Counted from the first letter of the stretch, positions 1 to 12,409 are shown. The stretch is 64,000 bases of DNA from Dromiciops gliroides (GCF_019393635.1 NC_057866.1:6993723-7057722); one strand, 5' to 3'. Numbers and translations: made by a program. Notes: generated by a model from the letters alone, not told the origin.

Positions 1-350
1 AAGAACTGATGTAGGGGATAGTTTCAGAAAAACCTGGGAAGCCTTAAATGAAGGGTGCAGAGTGAAGGGCACAGAACCAGGAGAACACGGTGCATAGCAA
101 GAGCAATAATGTAACATAGATCACCTGTGAAGGCCTTGACTGCTCTGAACAAGGATCCACAATGAAAACTCTCCTCTTCCAGAGAACTGAGGCACTCTGA
201 GTTTACATGGAAGCAGACTTTTCTTTCTTTCTTTTTCTTGAGGTTGCTTTTTTTTTTGCAGGATGGGTAATTATGGAAATGTTTTATGTAAGTCCACATG
301 TATAAATGGTACACTGCTTGCCTTCTCAATGGGTAGGAGAGGGGCTAGAG
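1..350 (+). mobile_element. L1 LINE 3' end fragment
   Basis: The sequence matches the 3' terminal part of the L1 copies seen elsewhere in this window (for example 2700-3450 and 12900-13550): the stretch around 'ttcagaaaaacctgggaag', then 'cagaaccaggagaaca', then the T-rich block and 'ggaaatgttttatg'. It is cut by the window start, so its full length is unknown. It is diverged and carries no open reading frame of note. Confidence 0.7.
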
Positions 351-439
351 AAAGAGAATTTACAACTAAAAAAAAGAATAATGAAAATAAATTTAAATGG
401 GGGGGGGACAAAGGTTATCAATGACTGAACTGCTAACTG

Positions 440-1690
440 AACACCTTCTCTCTGTCTCCATCATCCTTAACATCACTACTCGCTCCTCCCTGGCTCTGCG
501 CCCACGCTCTCATCCTGCATAATTGGCTATTTCTTACTCCTAAAATTGTCTCCAAGTTCTGTCCGGGGTCTGCTCAACTCCTTCTATTTTCTAGGTGATC
601 TCCATCGGGTTCCATGGACTCCGGCATCTCTACACCAATCGTTCCCAACTCTCATCTCTCCCTTGAACTCCAGGACCACACCTCCAACTCTGGGCTGGAT
701 ATCACGTGGCCTTGCCACAGTCAGCTGACACTTAATGTGTCTAAAAAGGGAGCCGATTAGCTCACTCTCTAATCTGTGTCTCCCCCCTCCCCACCCCCCT
801 TCCCTAGGCCCAGACACTCTGTCTTGTAATCTGCAAACTCTGCGGCTGCCATATTGTCCAGCTGAATCACATTAAGCTTGCAGTTCACTAAAGGCCTCCG
901 GCTTTTCCATGTGAACTGCAGTCCAGCCCTCCCTCAGCTTTCTGAAAAGCAGTCTGGCAGACACTGCCACAGCTACAAGAACTATTCCTATTTTCACCCT
1001 AAATTTCGATCCAATGCTCTAGCTATGCTAGATGCTGCTGATCTTAAGCCCGCCCTTCAATACTTGAATTATCCCTGCCATCTTCCAATATCACGCTCCC
1101 TCCATTTTTCCTCAGATTGCATCGCCAACAATCGATAGCTCAAACTCAACATACCCTCTACCCAATCTCCCCCTTTTCTCTTCAGGGCATTGCTAGCCTT
1201 CTGCACATACAGGTTTACAAGCTCACTGCTCCTGTGATGCTTCCTCCCTCCAATCAACGGTCAACACCATCTCTCCCACATTCTTCCCCTTCTCTCCATT
1301 CACATACTTTGAGTCATGTGGATTTCTTAAAGACCATCCTAAGTGTCCCTGGATCCCCTCCCTCTCCTTTCCAACCAGTCCTCCAGAAACTGCGCAAACC
1401 CTCTTCCTAAGGTACAGTCTGACGATGGCACCCTCCCGCTCAAGTCTGCAATGGCTCCACTCCCCCAGGAAGAAATCACACCTGCTCCCCCTAGCATTCA
1501 GTCTCCCCAACACAGCTCCAGCCGACCTTCCCAGCCTTACTTCATGCTTTTCTCTGTCAAAACCCAGACTTCCCCCTCTGGTCTCCACAACAGCACATGG
1601 GCTCTTTCCCCACAACCTCCATGACTCACTCCACCTGCCCAGGCACCAGCCCTGCCATGAAAATACCCCCATCTCAAAATAACTAGAGGA
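440..1690 (+). mobile_element. L2-type LINE fragment
   Basis: A C/T-rich stretch whose phrases (a 'ctaggtgatctccatc…' block near 590, then 'gaactccaggaccacacctcc', and a tail of 'tctgtcaaaacccagact' type) resemble the ORF2 3' part of L2/CR1-clade LINEs. The same phrases recur at 8590-8830 and 36490-36780. Several short open frames overlap it, but none looks like an intact protein. The assignment is from pattern memory, so family certainty is moderate. Confidence 0.5.
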
Positions 1691-1699
1691 GCATCAGTC

Positions 1700-2030
1700 T
1701 AGAACCTTCATACATAGACGTCTAGGAGTGTTCTGCTTTTAACAAGTCACCGCTGGTCCATCTTGAGAGTTTTTCCATCAAGAGTATCACTACTAAATTC
1801 TATTTTCTTGCTTGCAAAAGCCAACTTTATTAAAACAACAACAAAATACTGAGCTGCGCATATGATGTGCCCAGGTCATCTTGAAAGCTCCCTCTTTATA
1901 GGAATTCTTTGCTGTTAACTCTTGGTATGGTCAGAATTCAATACTGCCACAACTACTCCAAAGCTGTTTTGAGTTCATGGGGATCACATGGCTTTTTCTG
2001 AATGACATTTTGGTTTCCATCCTATTCAAA
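1700..2030. other. Unassigned A/T-rich stretch
   Basis: I see no gene, RNA or clear repeat here. If the CpG island near 19 kb is the PPP6R3 promoter, this would be deep within its first intron. Confidence 0.4.
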
Positions 2031-2570
2031 GGATGTTAATAGTTCCAAAAAGGAAATGACTTGGGAGATTTCTATAGCTCATACTCATGAAATGGGCAAA
2101 AATAATTAAAAGAAACTCAGCGTTAACAAGGTTATGGGAAGAACAGGCACACTTACACGTTGATGGTGGGGCTGCAAATGTATATATTCTTTTTGGAGTG
2201 TAATCTGACATTATACATTATAAGTGACAAATGTAATCATACTCTGACTAAATGACTCCATCATTACGAATATACCCAATTATCAAAAACAAAAAACCAC
2301 CTACACAAAAATTTCAGAGCTGGGCTTTAGTAACTGCAAAAATCTGAAAATCTAAACATCCAGCAATTAATTAAGGAGTATTGAAATTAATGGTGGTACA
2401 GAATGTAACTGAATGCTGTAATGGAAACAGCTGACAAGTATAAGCTTGGAAAATTCTTCCCGAATAACGCAAAGCCTAAACAAATGCAAAAGCAGAAGAA
2501 TGAAGCAAACACAAACTATAACCAAGAGGAAAATGAATGAGAAAAGGCAGGCCAAAGAACCCAGATGGGC
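2030..2570 (+). mobile_element. Old, diverged L1 3' fragment
   Basis: Weak similarity to the L1 3' region: 'ggttatgggaagaacaggc' followed by 'tgatggtggggctgcaaat', the counterpart of 'gcattgttggtggagttgtg' in the better preserved copy at 12630. It is much more diverged than the neighbouring L1 at 2580 and is probably an older insertion. Confidence 0.45.
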
Positions 2571-2574
2571 TGGA

Positions 2575-3480
2575 GAGGAATTTGGAACTATGCCCAAAGG
2601 GCTATAAAGCTGTGCATGCCCTTTGACCCAGCAATACCACTACTAGGTCTTTTCTCAAAGAGATCATAAAAAAGGGGAAAAGACCCACATGTACAAAAAT
2701 ATTTATAGCTGCTCTTTTTGTGGTGGCAAGGAATTGGAAATGAGAGGATGCCCATCCATTGGGGAATGGCTGAACAAGTTGTGGTATGTGAATGTAATGG
2801 AATACTACTGTGCTATAAGAAACGATGAGCAGGAGTTCAGAGAAACCTGGAAAGACTTACAGGAACTGATGCTGACTGAGAGGAGCAGAACCAGGAGAAC
2901 ATTGTACACAGTATCAACAAGATTGTGTGTAGATCAACTGTGATAGACTTGACTCTTCTCAGCAATACAATGGTCCAAGATCATTCCAAGGGGGGCAGCT
3001 AGGTGGCACAGTGGACAGAGCACCGGCCCTGGAGTCAGGAGGACCTAAATTCAAATCTGGCCTCAGACACTTGACACTTACTAGCTGTGTGACCCTGGGC
3101 AAGTCACTTAACCCCAATTGCCTCACCAAAAAAAAAAGCCAAGATAATTCCAAGAGACTCATGATGGAAAATGCTCTCCAAATCCAGAAAAAATAGAACT
3201 GTGGAATCTAGATGAAGATTGAACCATCCTATTTCTACTTTTTTCTTCTTTTTTTGAGGTTTTTCCCTTTTGTTCTGATTCTTCCTTCACAGCATGACTA
3301 ATGCAGAGGTATGTTTAATATGATTGTACATATATAACCTATATCGGATTGCTTGCTGTCTTGGGGAAGGAAGACAAGGAGGGAGAAAAATTTGGAAGTA
3401 GAAATCTTATAAAAAGAAATGTTGAAAACTATCTCTACATGTAACTAGAAAATAATAAAATACTATAATTAAAAAAAAAA
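2575..3480 (+). mobile_element. L1 LINE 3' end, interrupted by a SINE
   Basis: A 5'-truncated L1: the end of ORF2 and the 3' region, with 'ccctttgacccagcaatac', 'ggggaatggctgaacaag' and 'aaagacttacaggaactgatg', ending in 'aataataaaatactataat' and an A-run at about 3470. A SINE is inserted at 2991-3138 with a 16-base target duplication, so this L1 is older than that SINE. Confidence 0.85.
2991..3138 (+). mobile_element. Marsupial SINE inside an L1
   Basis: Full SINE with head, GTTCAAAT B-box-like segment (here attcaaat) and A-tail. The flanking 16-base target-site duplications at 2975-2990 and 3139-3154 differ at one position. The A-tail and long duplication point to L1-driven insertion. Confidence 0.92.
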
Positions 3481-3488
3481 GAATCCTG

Positions 3489-3640
3489 GGGCAGCTAGGT
3501 GGCGCAGTGGATAGAGCACCGGCCCTGGAGTCAGGAGTACCTGATTTCAAATCCAGCCTCAGTCACTTAACACTTACTAGCTGTGTGACCCTGGGCAAGT
3601 CACTTAACCCCAATTGCCTCACTTTAAAAAAGGAAAAAAA
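3489..3640 (+). mobile_element. Marsupial SINE
   Basis: Full-length copy beginning GGGCAGCTAGGTGGCGCAG and ending in an A-rich tail. The short direct repeat aaagaatcctg lies on both sides (before 3489 and at about 3642-3652). It was inserted immediately after the A-tail of the L1 at 2575-3480. Confidence 0.9.
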
Positions 3641-3770
3641 AAAAGAATCCTGATGAGTAACTAACTACTGACTGAAAAATTGCTGAAATACTTCATACAC
3701 TGAAAATTGATTTGAATGTAAATGGTTAAGCAATTCTAGTTGGTTGTATCTTAAATTCAATGCTAATCTT

Positions 3771-3919
3771 TTTTTTTTTTTGCAGGGCAATGGGGGTAGT
3801 TAAGTGACTTGCCCAGGGTCACACAGCTAGTAAGTGTCAAGTGTCTGAGGCAGGATTTGAACTCAGGTACTCCTGAATCCAGGTCCAGTGCTTTATCCAC
3901 TGCGCCACCTAGCCACCCC
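3771..3919 (-). mobile_element. Marsupial SINE
   Basis: Reverse-oriented copy that opens with a T-run (its A-tail) and ends gccacctagccaccccc. The direct repeats caatgctaatctt (3758-3770) and caatgataatctt (3920-3932) flank it and differ at one base. Confidence 0.92.
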
Positions 3920-3934
3920 CAATGATAATCTTTT

Positions 3935-4800
3935 AAGGAAACATTTAAAGCCAAGAAAAACTATGGACATTGAGGTAGCATCCTTCCTAAGAGCCTGGTA
4001 ATCAAAGCCATGCTTAGTCATCTCAGGGACCACTGTCAACTACCAGACTTTTCCACTCAGTGCCAAGGGAAAGTATCCCAGGGTTCCAAGCCAGATGTAT
4101 GGCACATCTAAAGTATCAGGACAGGAAGGAGCTTCACCATGACATTGAGCCATCAAGCAATTCTGATGAAGATCTACAACCTTTCAAGGCCCAAACACCC
4201 TTTCCCCATGAAAAGTCAATAGAAACTAGGAGGGTCTTGAGCTAAGAGAGTCAGTTTCATGGGGCCGCCCTAAGAACTTTCTGAAGAAGTCTAAAGCAAA
4301 GAAAGAGCTGCAAGGAAGGTCTCATTCTTCCAGTTTGGCCCCAGGAGTGCACTCCACAATAAGCACCAATCCCCAAGCCCCCTTCCTTTGCTCCTAGAAA
4401 TCTTTGTTGAATAGAACTGACCCTCCAGATACGCAAGACAAATTCGGACCACAACTCTGCTAGAGCAAGGATCACAAAGGAGCAATTTTCTCCCAAATTT
4501 TAAAGTAACAGATCCCTTCTGCAGAGCGAAAGACTCCATGTTCCATGAATCCATTTGCTATTCCAAAAAAAGCAAAAACCACCTTATCAGGAAAGGGAGA
4601 AAAAAACCAATCAAGACCAAAGTCAGTGAGGAAGCCACAGAAGGAACAAAAGTTCATATCACTGAATCCTAAACCCTAGAGCTGAATGATCACTTTTTGC
4701 AGAAGATATGATGGTGTACTTAGAGAAGCCTGTCTTTGACTAAAAAGTGACTGAAGCAATAATCAGCCAAGTGATGGATCTAAAATAAAGCCATGTAAAA
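3935..4800. other. Unassigned intronic or intergenic stretch
   Basis: Three short overlapping open frames (under 90 codons) occur on the minus strand between 4257 and 4657. They have no recognisable domain and no conserved context, and I treat them as chance. No RNA gene or clear repeat was seen. Confidence 0.4.
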
Positions 4801-4804
4801 ATCA

Positions 4805-5325
4805 GCATTTCTGGAAAGGGATGCAGTATATGATTGTGACGGAACACTATTGTATTGTAAGAAATGACAAGCAGGAGGATCTCAGAAGAAAACCTGGAAA
4901 GACCCACATAAACTGATGCAAAGTGAACTGAGCAGAACTAGGAAAACATTGTGCAAAGTGACAGCAACATTGTTTCATGAAGAACTGTAAATGACTGAGC
5001 TACTCTTGACAATAAAGGGATCCAAGACAATCCCAAAGGGTCCATGATTAAACATGCTACCTGCCTCCAGAGAAAGAACTGATATTGTTTAAACAGAAAC
5101 TGAAGCATGCTCTTTTACTTTCCTTCATTTTTTTAAATAGTCTTATACAAAATGACTAATACTGAAATGTTTTACATGATTGCGCATGTATAACTTATAT
5201 AGGATTGCTTACCATCTCAAGGAAGGGGGAGGGGAAGGAAGGATAAAATTTGGAATTCAAAACTTTTTTTAAAAAAGTTAAAAATTGTTTTAACATGTAA
5301 TGGGGGGAATTTTTATTGTTTAAAA
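4805..5325 (+). mobile_element. L1 LINE 3' end fragment
   Basis: Contains the L1 3' landmarks 'aaacctggaaagacccacat', 'gaactgagcagaactagg' and the T-rich block near 5105, and ends at about 5320 with 'taacatgtaatggggggaa'. It is 5'-truncated and diverged. A SINE was later inserted just after it. Confidence 0.75.
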
Positions 5326-5338
5326 AATAACATTTCTG

Positions 5339-5492
5339 GGGCAGCTAGGTGGCGCAATGGATAGAGCACCAGCCCTGGAGTCAGGAGGGCCTGAGTTCAA
5401 ATCCTGCCTCAGACACTTGACACTTACTAGCTGTGTGACCTTGGGCAAGTCACTTAACCCCCATTGCCTCACCCTCTCTCCCAAAAAATTTT
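5339..5492 (+). mobile_element. Marsupial SINE
   Basis: Full-length copy with head, B-box region and tail. The 16-base direct repeat aaaaataacatttctg occurs at 5323-5338 and 5493-5508. Confidence 0.93.
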
Positions 5493-5499
5493 AAAAATA

Positions 5500-6291
5500 A
5501 CATTTCTGTCTGCTGCCAACAAAATGTATCAGGAAAAGATTAAAAGGGAAATTCCATTTAAAGCAACTACAGAATGTATAAAATACTTGGGAGTCTTCCT
5601 GACAAGACACATAGGAACTATAGAAATACAACTTCAAAACACTATGAAAATAAAGAACTAAATGACAGAAAAAATGGTAACTCCTCATGGGTTGGTCAAG
5701 CCAATATAATAAAAATACAATACTACTTAAATTACATATTCAGTGTCATACCACACTACCAAAGGAATATGTTACAGGATGAGAAAAAACAAATTCGTCT
5801 GAAGGAACAAAAGTTTAAGAATCTCAAAGAAAATAATGAAAAAGTAGGAAGGAAAGGGCTTATCTTACAAAGCTGTAATCAAAGTAGCTCAATGTCCCCT
5901 AAACCCCAAGATCCCAGCTCCTTGTGAAGAAACTTTCCTATCAGAGACTAACAACTGGCCTAGGCTGGGCTGGGCAGCGTCTGACTGAAATTAGACTGAG
6001 AAGACGCCTCCCTCCACACTCCAAGATAGGCCCCAAAGGAATCCATGACCTTGATATAAATGGTCACAGCATAAGCAAATGAGAAGACTAAGGGAGAAAT
6101 AAACTTTCACATCTGGAGGGCACAGAGTGGGGGGGTCTGACCAAGCAAACACTTGAGAGGATCACAGAAAAAGAAAATACACACCTTTTATAACAGACAA
6201 TTTTAAGTTTTACACAAATAGATCCATTGAAGCTAACAGAAGAACTGGGGGGGAAATCTTTACAGCAAATTTCTCTGGCAAAGGCCACGTT

Positions 6292-6322
<31 letters not shown>

Positions 6323-6330
6323 ACATATAC

Positions 6331-6362
<32 letters not shown>

Positions 6363-6900
6363 GGATCTGATTCAAATTTAAAAGTGCCGCTCCCTGATTA
6401 ACGTCCAAAGAATAGGAAAAGGCAGATCTCAAGAAAAGCATCCAAATTATTTATAGCCATGTGAAAAAAAGTTACAAATCATTAATGATCAGACAAATGC
6501 AAATTAAAACAACTCTGTGGTTCCACTTGACATCCAACAGACTGGCCAAGTTGACAAAGAAAAACAGCAAATGTTGGTGGGGCCTGGAGAAAATGGGCAC
6601 AAGGGTACAGTGACAGAGGAGGTCAAAACAGGCCCGGCCATTCTGGAAAGCAATTTGGAACCATTCCCCACAGTTACTGACCTGTGCATATTTCTTTTAC
6701 CCAGAGACACCACAACTAGGCCTACGACCGAAAAAGAGCTAAGAAAGAGGGGGAAACCCCGACAAAACTCAATGCTATGTAATTACAATGAGTAAGAAGA
6801 GTTGGAAAAATACCCATCTCCCTTCTCAGCAAAGAGGAAGGAGCACAGGTGCAGAATATTGCACACACGGTCCTGGTTCACTGTAGGTTTAGGATTTTTT
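5500..6900 (+). mobile_element. L1 ORF2-derived fragment
   Basis: The translation near 5500-5760 contains IKYLGVFLTR and, in another frame, SSWVGQANIIKIQYYLNYI. These match the L1 ORF2 stretch just past the reverse-transcriptase core (family form KYLGIQLTR … SWVGRINIVKM). Sequence from 6400 on resembles the L1 3' part ('aaatgcaaattaaaacaac', 'ggaaagcaatttggaacc'). The frames are broken, so this is a dead copy. A TATA-rich microsatellite lies inside it. Confidence 0.75.
6292..6362. repeat. (TA)n/(TATACA)n microsatellite
   Basis: About 70 bases of alternating TA with interspersed CATA units, within the L1-derived stretch. Confidence 0.95.
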
Positions 6901-6973
6901 TTTCCCCTTTTTGAAAAATTCTTTGTTACAAGAGACAGCTCATTGTTACAGCTCACTGTTAAGAGGGAGAAGC

Positions 6974-7127
6974 GGGGGGCCGGGGGCTAGGTGGCACAGT
7001 GGATAAAGCACCGGCCCTGGATTCAGGAGTTCCTGAGTTTAAATCCAGCCTTAGACACTTGAAACTTACTGGCTGTGTGACCCATGGCAAGTCACTTAAC
7101 CCCCATTGTCCTGCCCCCCCCCCCAAA
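6974..7127 (+). mobile_element. Marsupial SINE
   Basis: Copy with a slightly altered head (cgggggctaggtggcacag) and a C-rich then A-rich tail. The direct repeat aagagggagaa flanks it at 6961-6971 and again at about 7128. Confidence 0.88.
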
Positions 7128-7209
7128 AAGAGGGAGAAAGGGTAGATATGGTCATATAAAAACAAAAGCAGAATTTTCCTACAAGGCACTTTATAAATTA
7201 GTAGATTCA

Positions 7210-8590
7210 CTTATTTACATAGAATTTTAACAAGCTAGATTATCTAGTTTCAAAAATAGATTAGAAACTGTAAATAAGGAAGGACTGAGAAGAGTCCAGG
7301 GCAGTGAGCCTGCAGCAGAGAAGAACGAAGCCAGCAACACAAAAAGCCCAAGTGTTTGGGGTGGCTTCCTATAGGGACAAGTCCAGATGAGCCCCTGGCC
7401 ACCCTACACCTACCCCCCCACACACCAGGGCATTTCTCCTTCGGGGGGTCATCTCTCCTTTCAGCCAGAGCAATCACTGAGGCTCCTAAGGAGGCCCCTG
7501 CAAAACTAGAAGTGGTGAAATTGTCTTCCACGGGAGTGTCTACTCCAGGCCTGTGCAGGTGCCTCCTCTTGGCAGAGAGGTGACCCCAGCAACTCCCTGA
7601 GGAGCGCATGCTCTGGCAGGCCCTGACAAACCGGAAAGGCCCCTTCAGGGACAGGCTTGGCTCCAGTGATTGCAAGCCCAGCCCAAAGGGGCAGCACCAC
7701 ATGGTTGGTCAGCAGGTCATTCATTTCTCATGAAAACTCACGTAACCATCTGCTGAAGTGTTTGTGTTCTAATCCGGGGCTGGTGGGCAGGGGCAGAGAA
7801 TGATGTCGGCGATACCCAGAGCTAGGGATCACGGGGCTTTTGAAACATGGAAATGCATAGAGCCAGATCTCCAACCATGCAGCAGAATGTCTCAGCCAAA
7901 ACAGAGAACTCTGAGGAAAGTGAGCTTCAGATATACGGACCACTCTCTTGTACAGAGCCAGGCAGAGCACTGGGCCTGAGCTTCTCCCAAGAGGGGAAGC
8001 AAGAAGCACCTACCTTCCTTCATTGCAGAAGCAGGGGACGAGGGGTGCAGAGTCAAACACGTGCTGGCTCAGGTGACCAAGGCAGGACGTGGCTGGCAGG
8101 AGAACTCCTTTTCTACTTCTTTAAGCTTGTTCAAAAGGATAGCTTGCTGGGGAGGGAGGGAAGGAAGCAGGCAAATATTCAGAAATGAATGAGGCACATG
8201 AACAAACAGTATCCATCAATCAAGATGTTTTTAAATGGAAGTTGTAAAAACAACATGTATTCGGTCCTTTTATCATCTTTCATCTTAGGCACCTCAAGAG
8301 GTTCCTAATTCAATACCCTTTGGGCTGACATTCTGTGGTTCTTAAACCAATTTAAAAGTTGCTCCTTGGGTGATTTTTTATTCAGTCCCCAAAAGGCACC
8401 AGAGGCTGGAGAGAGAACACTCTCCCTACACCCCAGTGGCTACTTTAAATTCATCAGTTCTCTCATTGGGCCTGTGACAGAGGCAAACTGAAACGCAGAC
8501 TGAGATCTGATCCTAGTAAATATTGAAGGCAGAGTTTGAACCCAAGTCTTGCTGACCCTGCTAACATAACAGTGGCTGTCTCTCTAGGCC
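7210..8590. other. Unassigned single-copy-looking stretch
   Basis: No recognised repeat. Open frames of up to 150 codons exist on the minus strand (7250-7702), but the translation has no known domain. Base composition is ordinary and I found no splice or conserved-domain support. Most likely intron sequence. Confidence 0.4.
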
Positions 8591-9400
8591 CTCAGCTCTT
8601 CTCTCTTTCACGCATTCACCTGGTGACCTCATCCGCTCCCATGTTTACTGGCCATCTCCATGCTGAGGATTCCCACATCTGCCTCTCCTGCCCCAAGCTC
8701 TCTGCTGACCGCCAGCTGCCTTGCAGATGTCCAGTAGACATATTACACTAAACTTGTCCAAAATGGAACCCATCCTCTTCCCTCTCCCTGACACTATCAG
8801 GCTTCCTACCTAAGAGTCCTCCTGCCCCCCCACCCCCCAACCCACCCCAGGACAGATGCCTATCACTTCAGGCCTGGACTAGAGCCATAACTGCTGGGGG
8901 TGGGGTGGGGGTGCTTATCTCCTTTGAGTCTCACAACAATCTGGGAGGTAAGTGCTATTATCATCATCCCTTTTTTACAGATGGAGAAACTGAGGAAAAC
9001 AGGGGTTAAGTGCTTAGTTCAGGGTCACATGGTTAGCAAGCCTTTGAGATGGGATTGGAATTCAGGTCTTCATGTCCCCACCCAAAAAAATGTACTGAAC
9101 TCTAGTGGCTTCCCATGACCCCCAGGATTAAATCTCAAACCCTGCTTGGCTTTCATAACCAGTCCTTCCTTCCTTTCCAGGCTCCTTACAACTGACACCC
9201 TCCCCATTCCCCCAATATCTTCTTCCTGGCCTGACTATTCCTGCTACAAGATGCCCCATCTTCCAGCTGTCCCCTAGGCCTCAGACACTCTTCCTCCTCA
9301 TCTCTTCCTTCTGGCTTCCTATAAGTCTCCGCTAAAGTCCTACTTTCCCGAGTCCCTTCCCTCTGAGACTACCCTACTCTATCCTCTCTATATCCTGGTT
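8590..9400 (+). mobile_element. L2-type LINE fragments with an internal MIR-like segment
   Basis: Sequence at 8610-8830 ('gtgacctcatccgctcccat', then 'aacttgtccaaaatggaacc') and 9100-9400 ('ggcttcccatgacccccagg', then a CT-rich tail) resembles L2 ORF2 and 3' sequence in the same orientation. Between them, 8930-9090 ('ccttttttacagatggagaa', 'ggtcacatggttagcaagcc') resembles a MIR/CORE-SINE. Confidence 0.55.
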
Positions 9401-9401
9401 T

Positions 9402-9618
9402 GGAGCTGCTACATGGTGTCACAGTGGACAGAGCCCCAGGCCTGGAATCAAGAAGACCAGAGTTCAAATGTAGCTTCACACTGACTAGCTGTGTGACTCT
9501 GAGCAAGTCACTTAAACCATGTTTGTCTCTGTTTTCTCATCTGCAAAACGAGCTAGAGAAGGAAATGGCAAACCACTCCATGGGGTCACAGAGAGTCAGG
9601 CACAACTGAAGAACAAAA
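9402..9618 (+). mobile_element. Long SINE form with RTE-like 3' tail
   Basis: Head 'gagctgctacatggtgtcac', B-box region and 'ctcatctgcaaaacgagct', then 'ggaaatggcaaaccactcc' and the terminal 'gagagtcaggcacaactga'. That last phrase resembles the 3' end of RTE/BovB-type LINEs, so this SINE form was probably copied by an RTE element rather than by L1. Confidence 0.75.
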
Positions 9619-10099
9619 AGCTTCCATTTTACATGTGAAGAAACCAAGGCCCAAATAGAGTGACTTAACCAGGGTTGTAGTAAGGGTCAGAGCAGGATGT
9701 AGAATTGAGCCCGGGCCTCCACCACTCAGACTCCAGGGTTTCCTGCATGACACCACATTACCTCTCACTCCTAAACTGCTGGGAGAAAGAGAGAAGTTCT
9801 GGATGAGCTGAGTGCCAGGAAAGGGAAAAGGAGGAAGAGGGGGACGACCCTCACTATACTTGTTCCCTTGGCAGGCAGATGGTAGCAAAGTGGGTAGAGT
9901 GTTAAACCTGAATCGGGGCACAAAGAGTCGGACGGACACACCTGAAAAACCGAGTGAACCACAGTATCTTGTTTGTATTTATTTGTTTGCATGTCATCCC
10001 CCCCCCCCCCCCACCAGACGACAGCTCCTTGACAGCAAGGGCTGCTTTTTGTCTTCTTTGTAATCCTTGGAGCTTAGCATGGTGTCTGGCACATAGTAG

Positions 10100-10368
10100 G
10101 CACTTACTTGATTATGCTCGCTGACTGCCCTTAGTAAAGTCTCATTAATTCAAGCAAAATGGAGAACACCAGCATTACTAAAGAAGCTGAAATACAAGAC
10201 AAGCAGACATGTTCCCAAGCCAGTTCAAGAGGCATTTTTAAACTACCTCCTTTGCACATGTGCTAAGTACTGGAGACACAAAGACAAAGGGAAAACTAGT
10301 CCCTGCTTTCCAGGCACTTCTGGGGCTGAGCCAAGATACCAACATCTAAAAACACACACACACACACA

Positions 10369-10413
<45 letters not shown>

Positions 10414-12400
10414 CCCCCCTCTCCCTCTCCCTCCTCTCCCCCTCCTTCCCTCCCTCCCTCTCATTTGAGGAAGGAGAGGACACAAAACAAGTAAATTGAT
10501 CATCAGTAAGAGTTTTCTGCAGGAGGCAGCAAACGAGCTCTGTTCTCAAGGAAAGGAGAGTTTTCATGAGGTGGAGGTGAAAAGGAGAGCTTGTGTCAAG
10601 CCTGGGGACCATCCTGGGTACAAAGGGCCAGAGAAGGGGTGCCAAGTTCAGGGAACAGCACGCTAGACTGTCTGGCTACTACAGAAGCAGCAGCATACAG
10701 AGCATTTTAAAGGTCAAGTGAGGAATTTCTTGTACATCCTCAGTTCCAAAGAAACCACTAAGGTTTCTGGAGCACAAACATTTTGGGGGTCAGTCTGAAC
10801 CTCGTTTTGGCAGCTAAAAAGTGAACGAGGAGACTAGAAACCCGAAGTTCAGGTGGTAAAGAGTGTTGTGGACATCAAACTGACAAGACTCAGCAACTGA
10901 TTGCTTGGGGACAAAAAGTACGGCTGGAGACAACAGAGGCCCTGACCTGGAGTGGTGGACAGGGGAGGGGATGACCCTTCAAAGAAGATGCCTCCAGGCT
11001 ATCTGGGCACTGCTAATGTCTAGCAGACAGCTCAGGAGAGAAACAGAGCAGGGTGTCAACCTGGGAGTCACCTGCAGAGAAAAGTGAACTCAAGGTAGTT
11101 CATGAGGTCACTAAGAGGGTAAAGAGAAAGGAGGAAGAGGAGAAGGCATGAACAATGAGGCAGGAAAAGACCCAGAAGGGAAAGTCAGGCTAGTCGTGAA
11201 AACCCAGGGAGGAGAAAAAAACGTATCCAGAAGGGAGGCTATCAGTGTCAGGTCAGGTTAGTCAGTCAACAAACATTTCTGAAGGGAGTACTATGTGCCG
11301 GGCCCTCAAGGAGATTACATTCTAATGGGGGAGACAACATGAAAGTAAGCACGTACCCAGAAGATACACAGGTGCAAGTGGAAGGGCGCATCAGAGGGAA
11401 GGCACTTGGGGAGGGGAAGGGGGAGAAGAGGGAGAGGCTTCCACTACAAGGCAGGAGCTGAGGCCTTTCAAACTGTCTCTTGGATTGGGTTGGAAACGGT
11501 CTTTTCTTGTGTTTTAATTCAGTTGCTTTAGCTCTGCTTGTGTTCTCGTTTTTGTTTGAAGGAAGCCAAGAAAGCTCAGCTGCCTGAGAGGGGAGAGCCT
11601 TCAGACACAGGGGACCACGTGAGAAGGCACAGGAAGGAGACACCAGCCATGCTCCTGGACCAGAGTCCAAGGAAGGAGGGAAGTCAAGGGTCTGAAGACT
11701 GGAAAGCTAGGAGAGGCCCAGGCTGTGAAGGGCTTTCTAGGGCAGGGACCAGGGACCCACTGATGTTTCAGGGTTTCATGAGAAATCCCTTTGGCAACTG
11801 AGTGGAGAATGGAATGACGGCAGAATTAAGCACAGAGACTGTAAGAAAGATGCTGAGCGGCCAGGATGGAAGATGGATGGGTGTGAGTTGTTTTGGACCT
11901 CCGGAGGCTGAGATGCCTCCCCAACACCTGGCAGATGTCCAAAAGACAGCTGGTAATGGAAGGGGCATTCAAGAGAGAATCACTGGTACCAAAGTGAGAG
12001 CTGGATGGAGCAGAGGAGATCACCAATCAAGATAAGAAAGAGGAAAAAGAGAAGGGGGGGGGGGGGAGACGACACACAAGTCTGCTGGGTGTGGGCCAGA
12101 GGAAGAGCCAGCAAAGGAGAAGCAGCAGAGACAGATATTAGGAGGATCCTGGAAGATCGGGATGAGGAGACCTCCAGAGACTGGAGAGAGAACAGAGAGA
12201 AGGGGACGCCTTGACTGACAACCTGGGAGCAGTCACAAGACAGAAGGGGTGGAGAGATGAGTAAGAAGAAAAGAAACACCCAAAAAAGGAGGAGAGGAAC
12301 AAAGCTATGCCTTGAGGGAACAGCAGGGTCAAATGAAGGTTCTTTAAGGAGATCAGAGACCTGGGCACCTTCACCAGCAGTTTGTTCGTACATAAAGATC
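10100..12400 (+). repeat. Old unassigned repeat family, at least two copies
   Basis: Two partly overlapping sets of phrases such as 'ctatgtgccgggccctcaag' with 'aatgggggagacaacatga', and 'gaaaggctaggagaggccc'-like segments, recur at 16410-17000, 26320-26530 and 40970-41080. The shared order of phrases shows a dispersed family, but I cannot name it. Open frames inside it (for example 11266-11670 and 11980-12402 on the minus strand) are not credible genes. Confidence 0.5.
10352..10461. repeat. (AC)n(CT)n microsatellite
   Basis: About ten AC units followed by about nineteen CT units, then an imperfect C/T-rich extension. Confidence 0.97.
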
Positions 12401-12409
12401 AAAAATTAA

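Noticed and set aside
2959-3162. Recurring short frame 'LGLSDLPRVTQLVSVKCLRPDLNSG' type and its plus-strand mirror at many positions
   Set aside because: Each is one reading frame of the same SINE, so the apparent protein family is an artefact.
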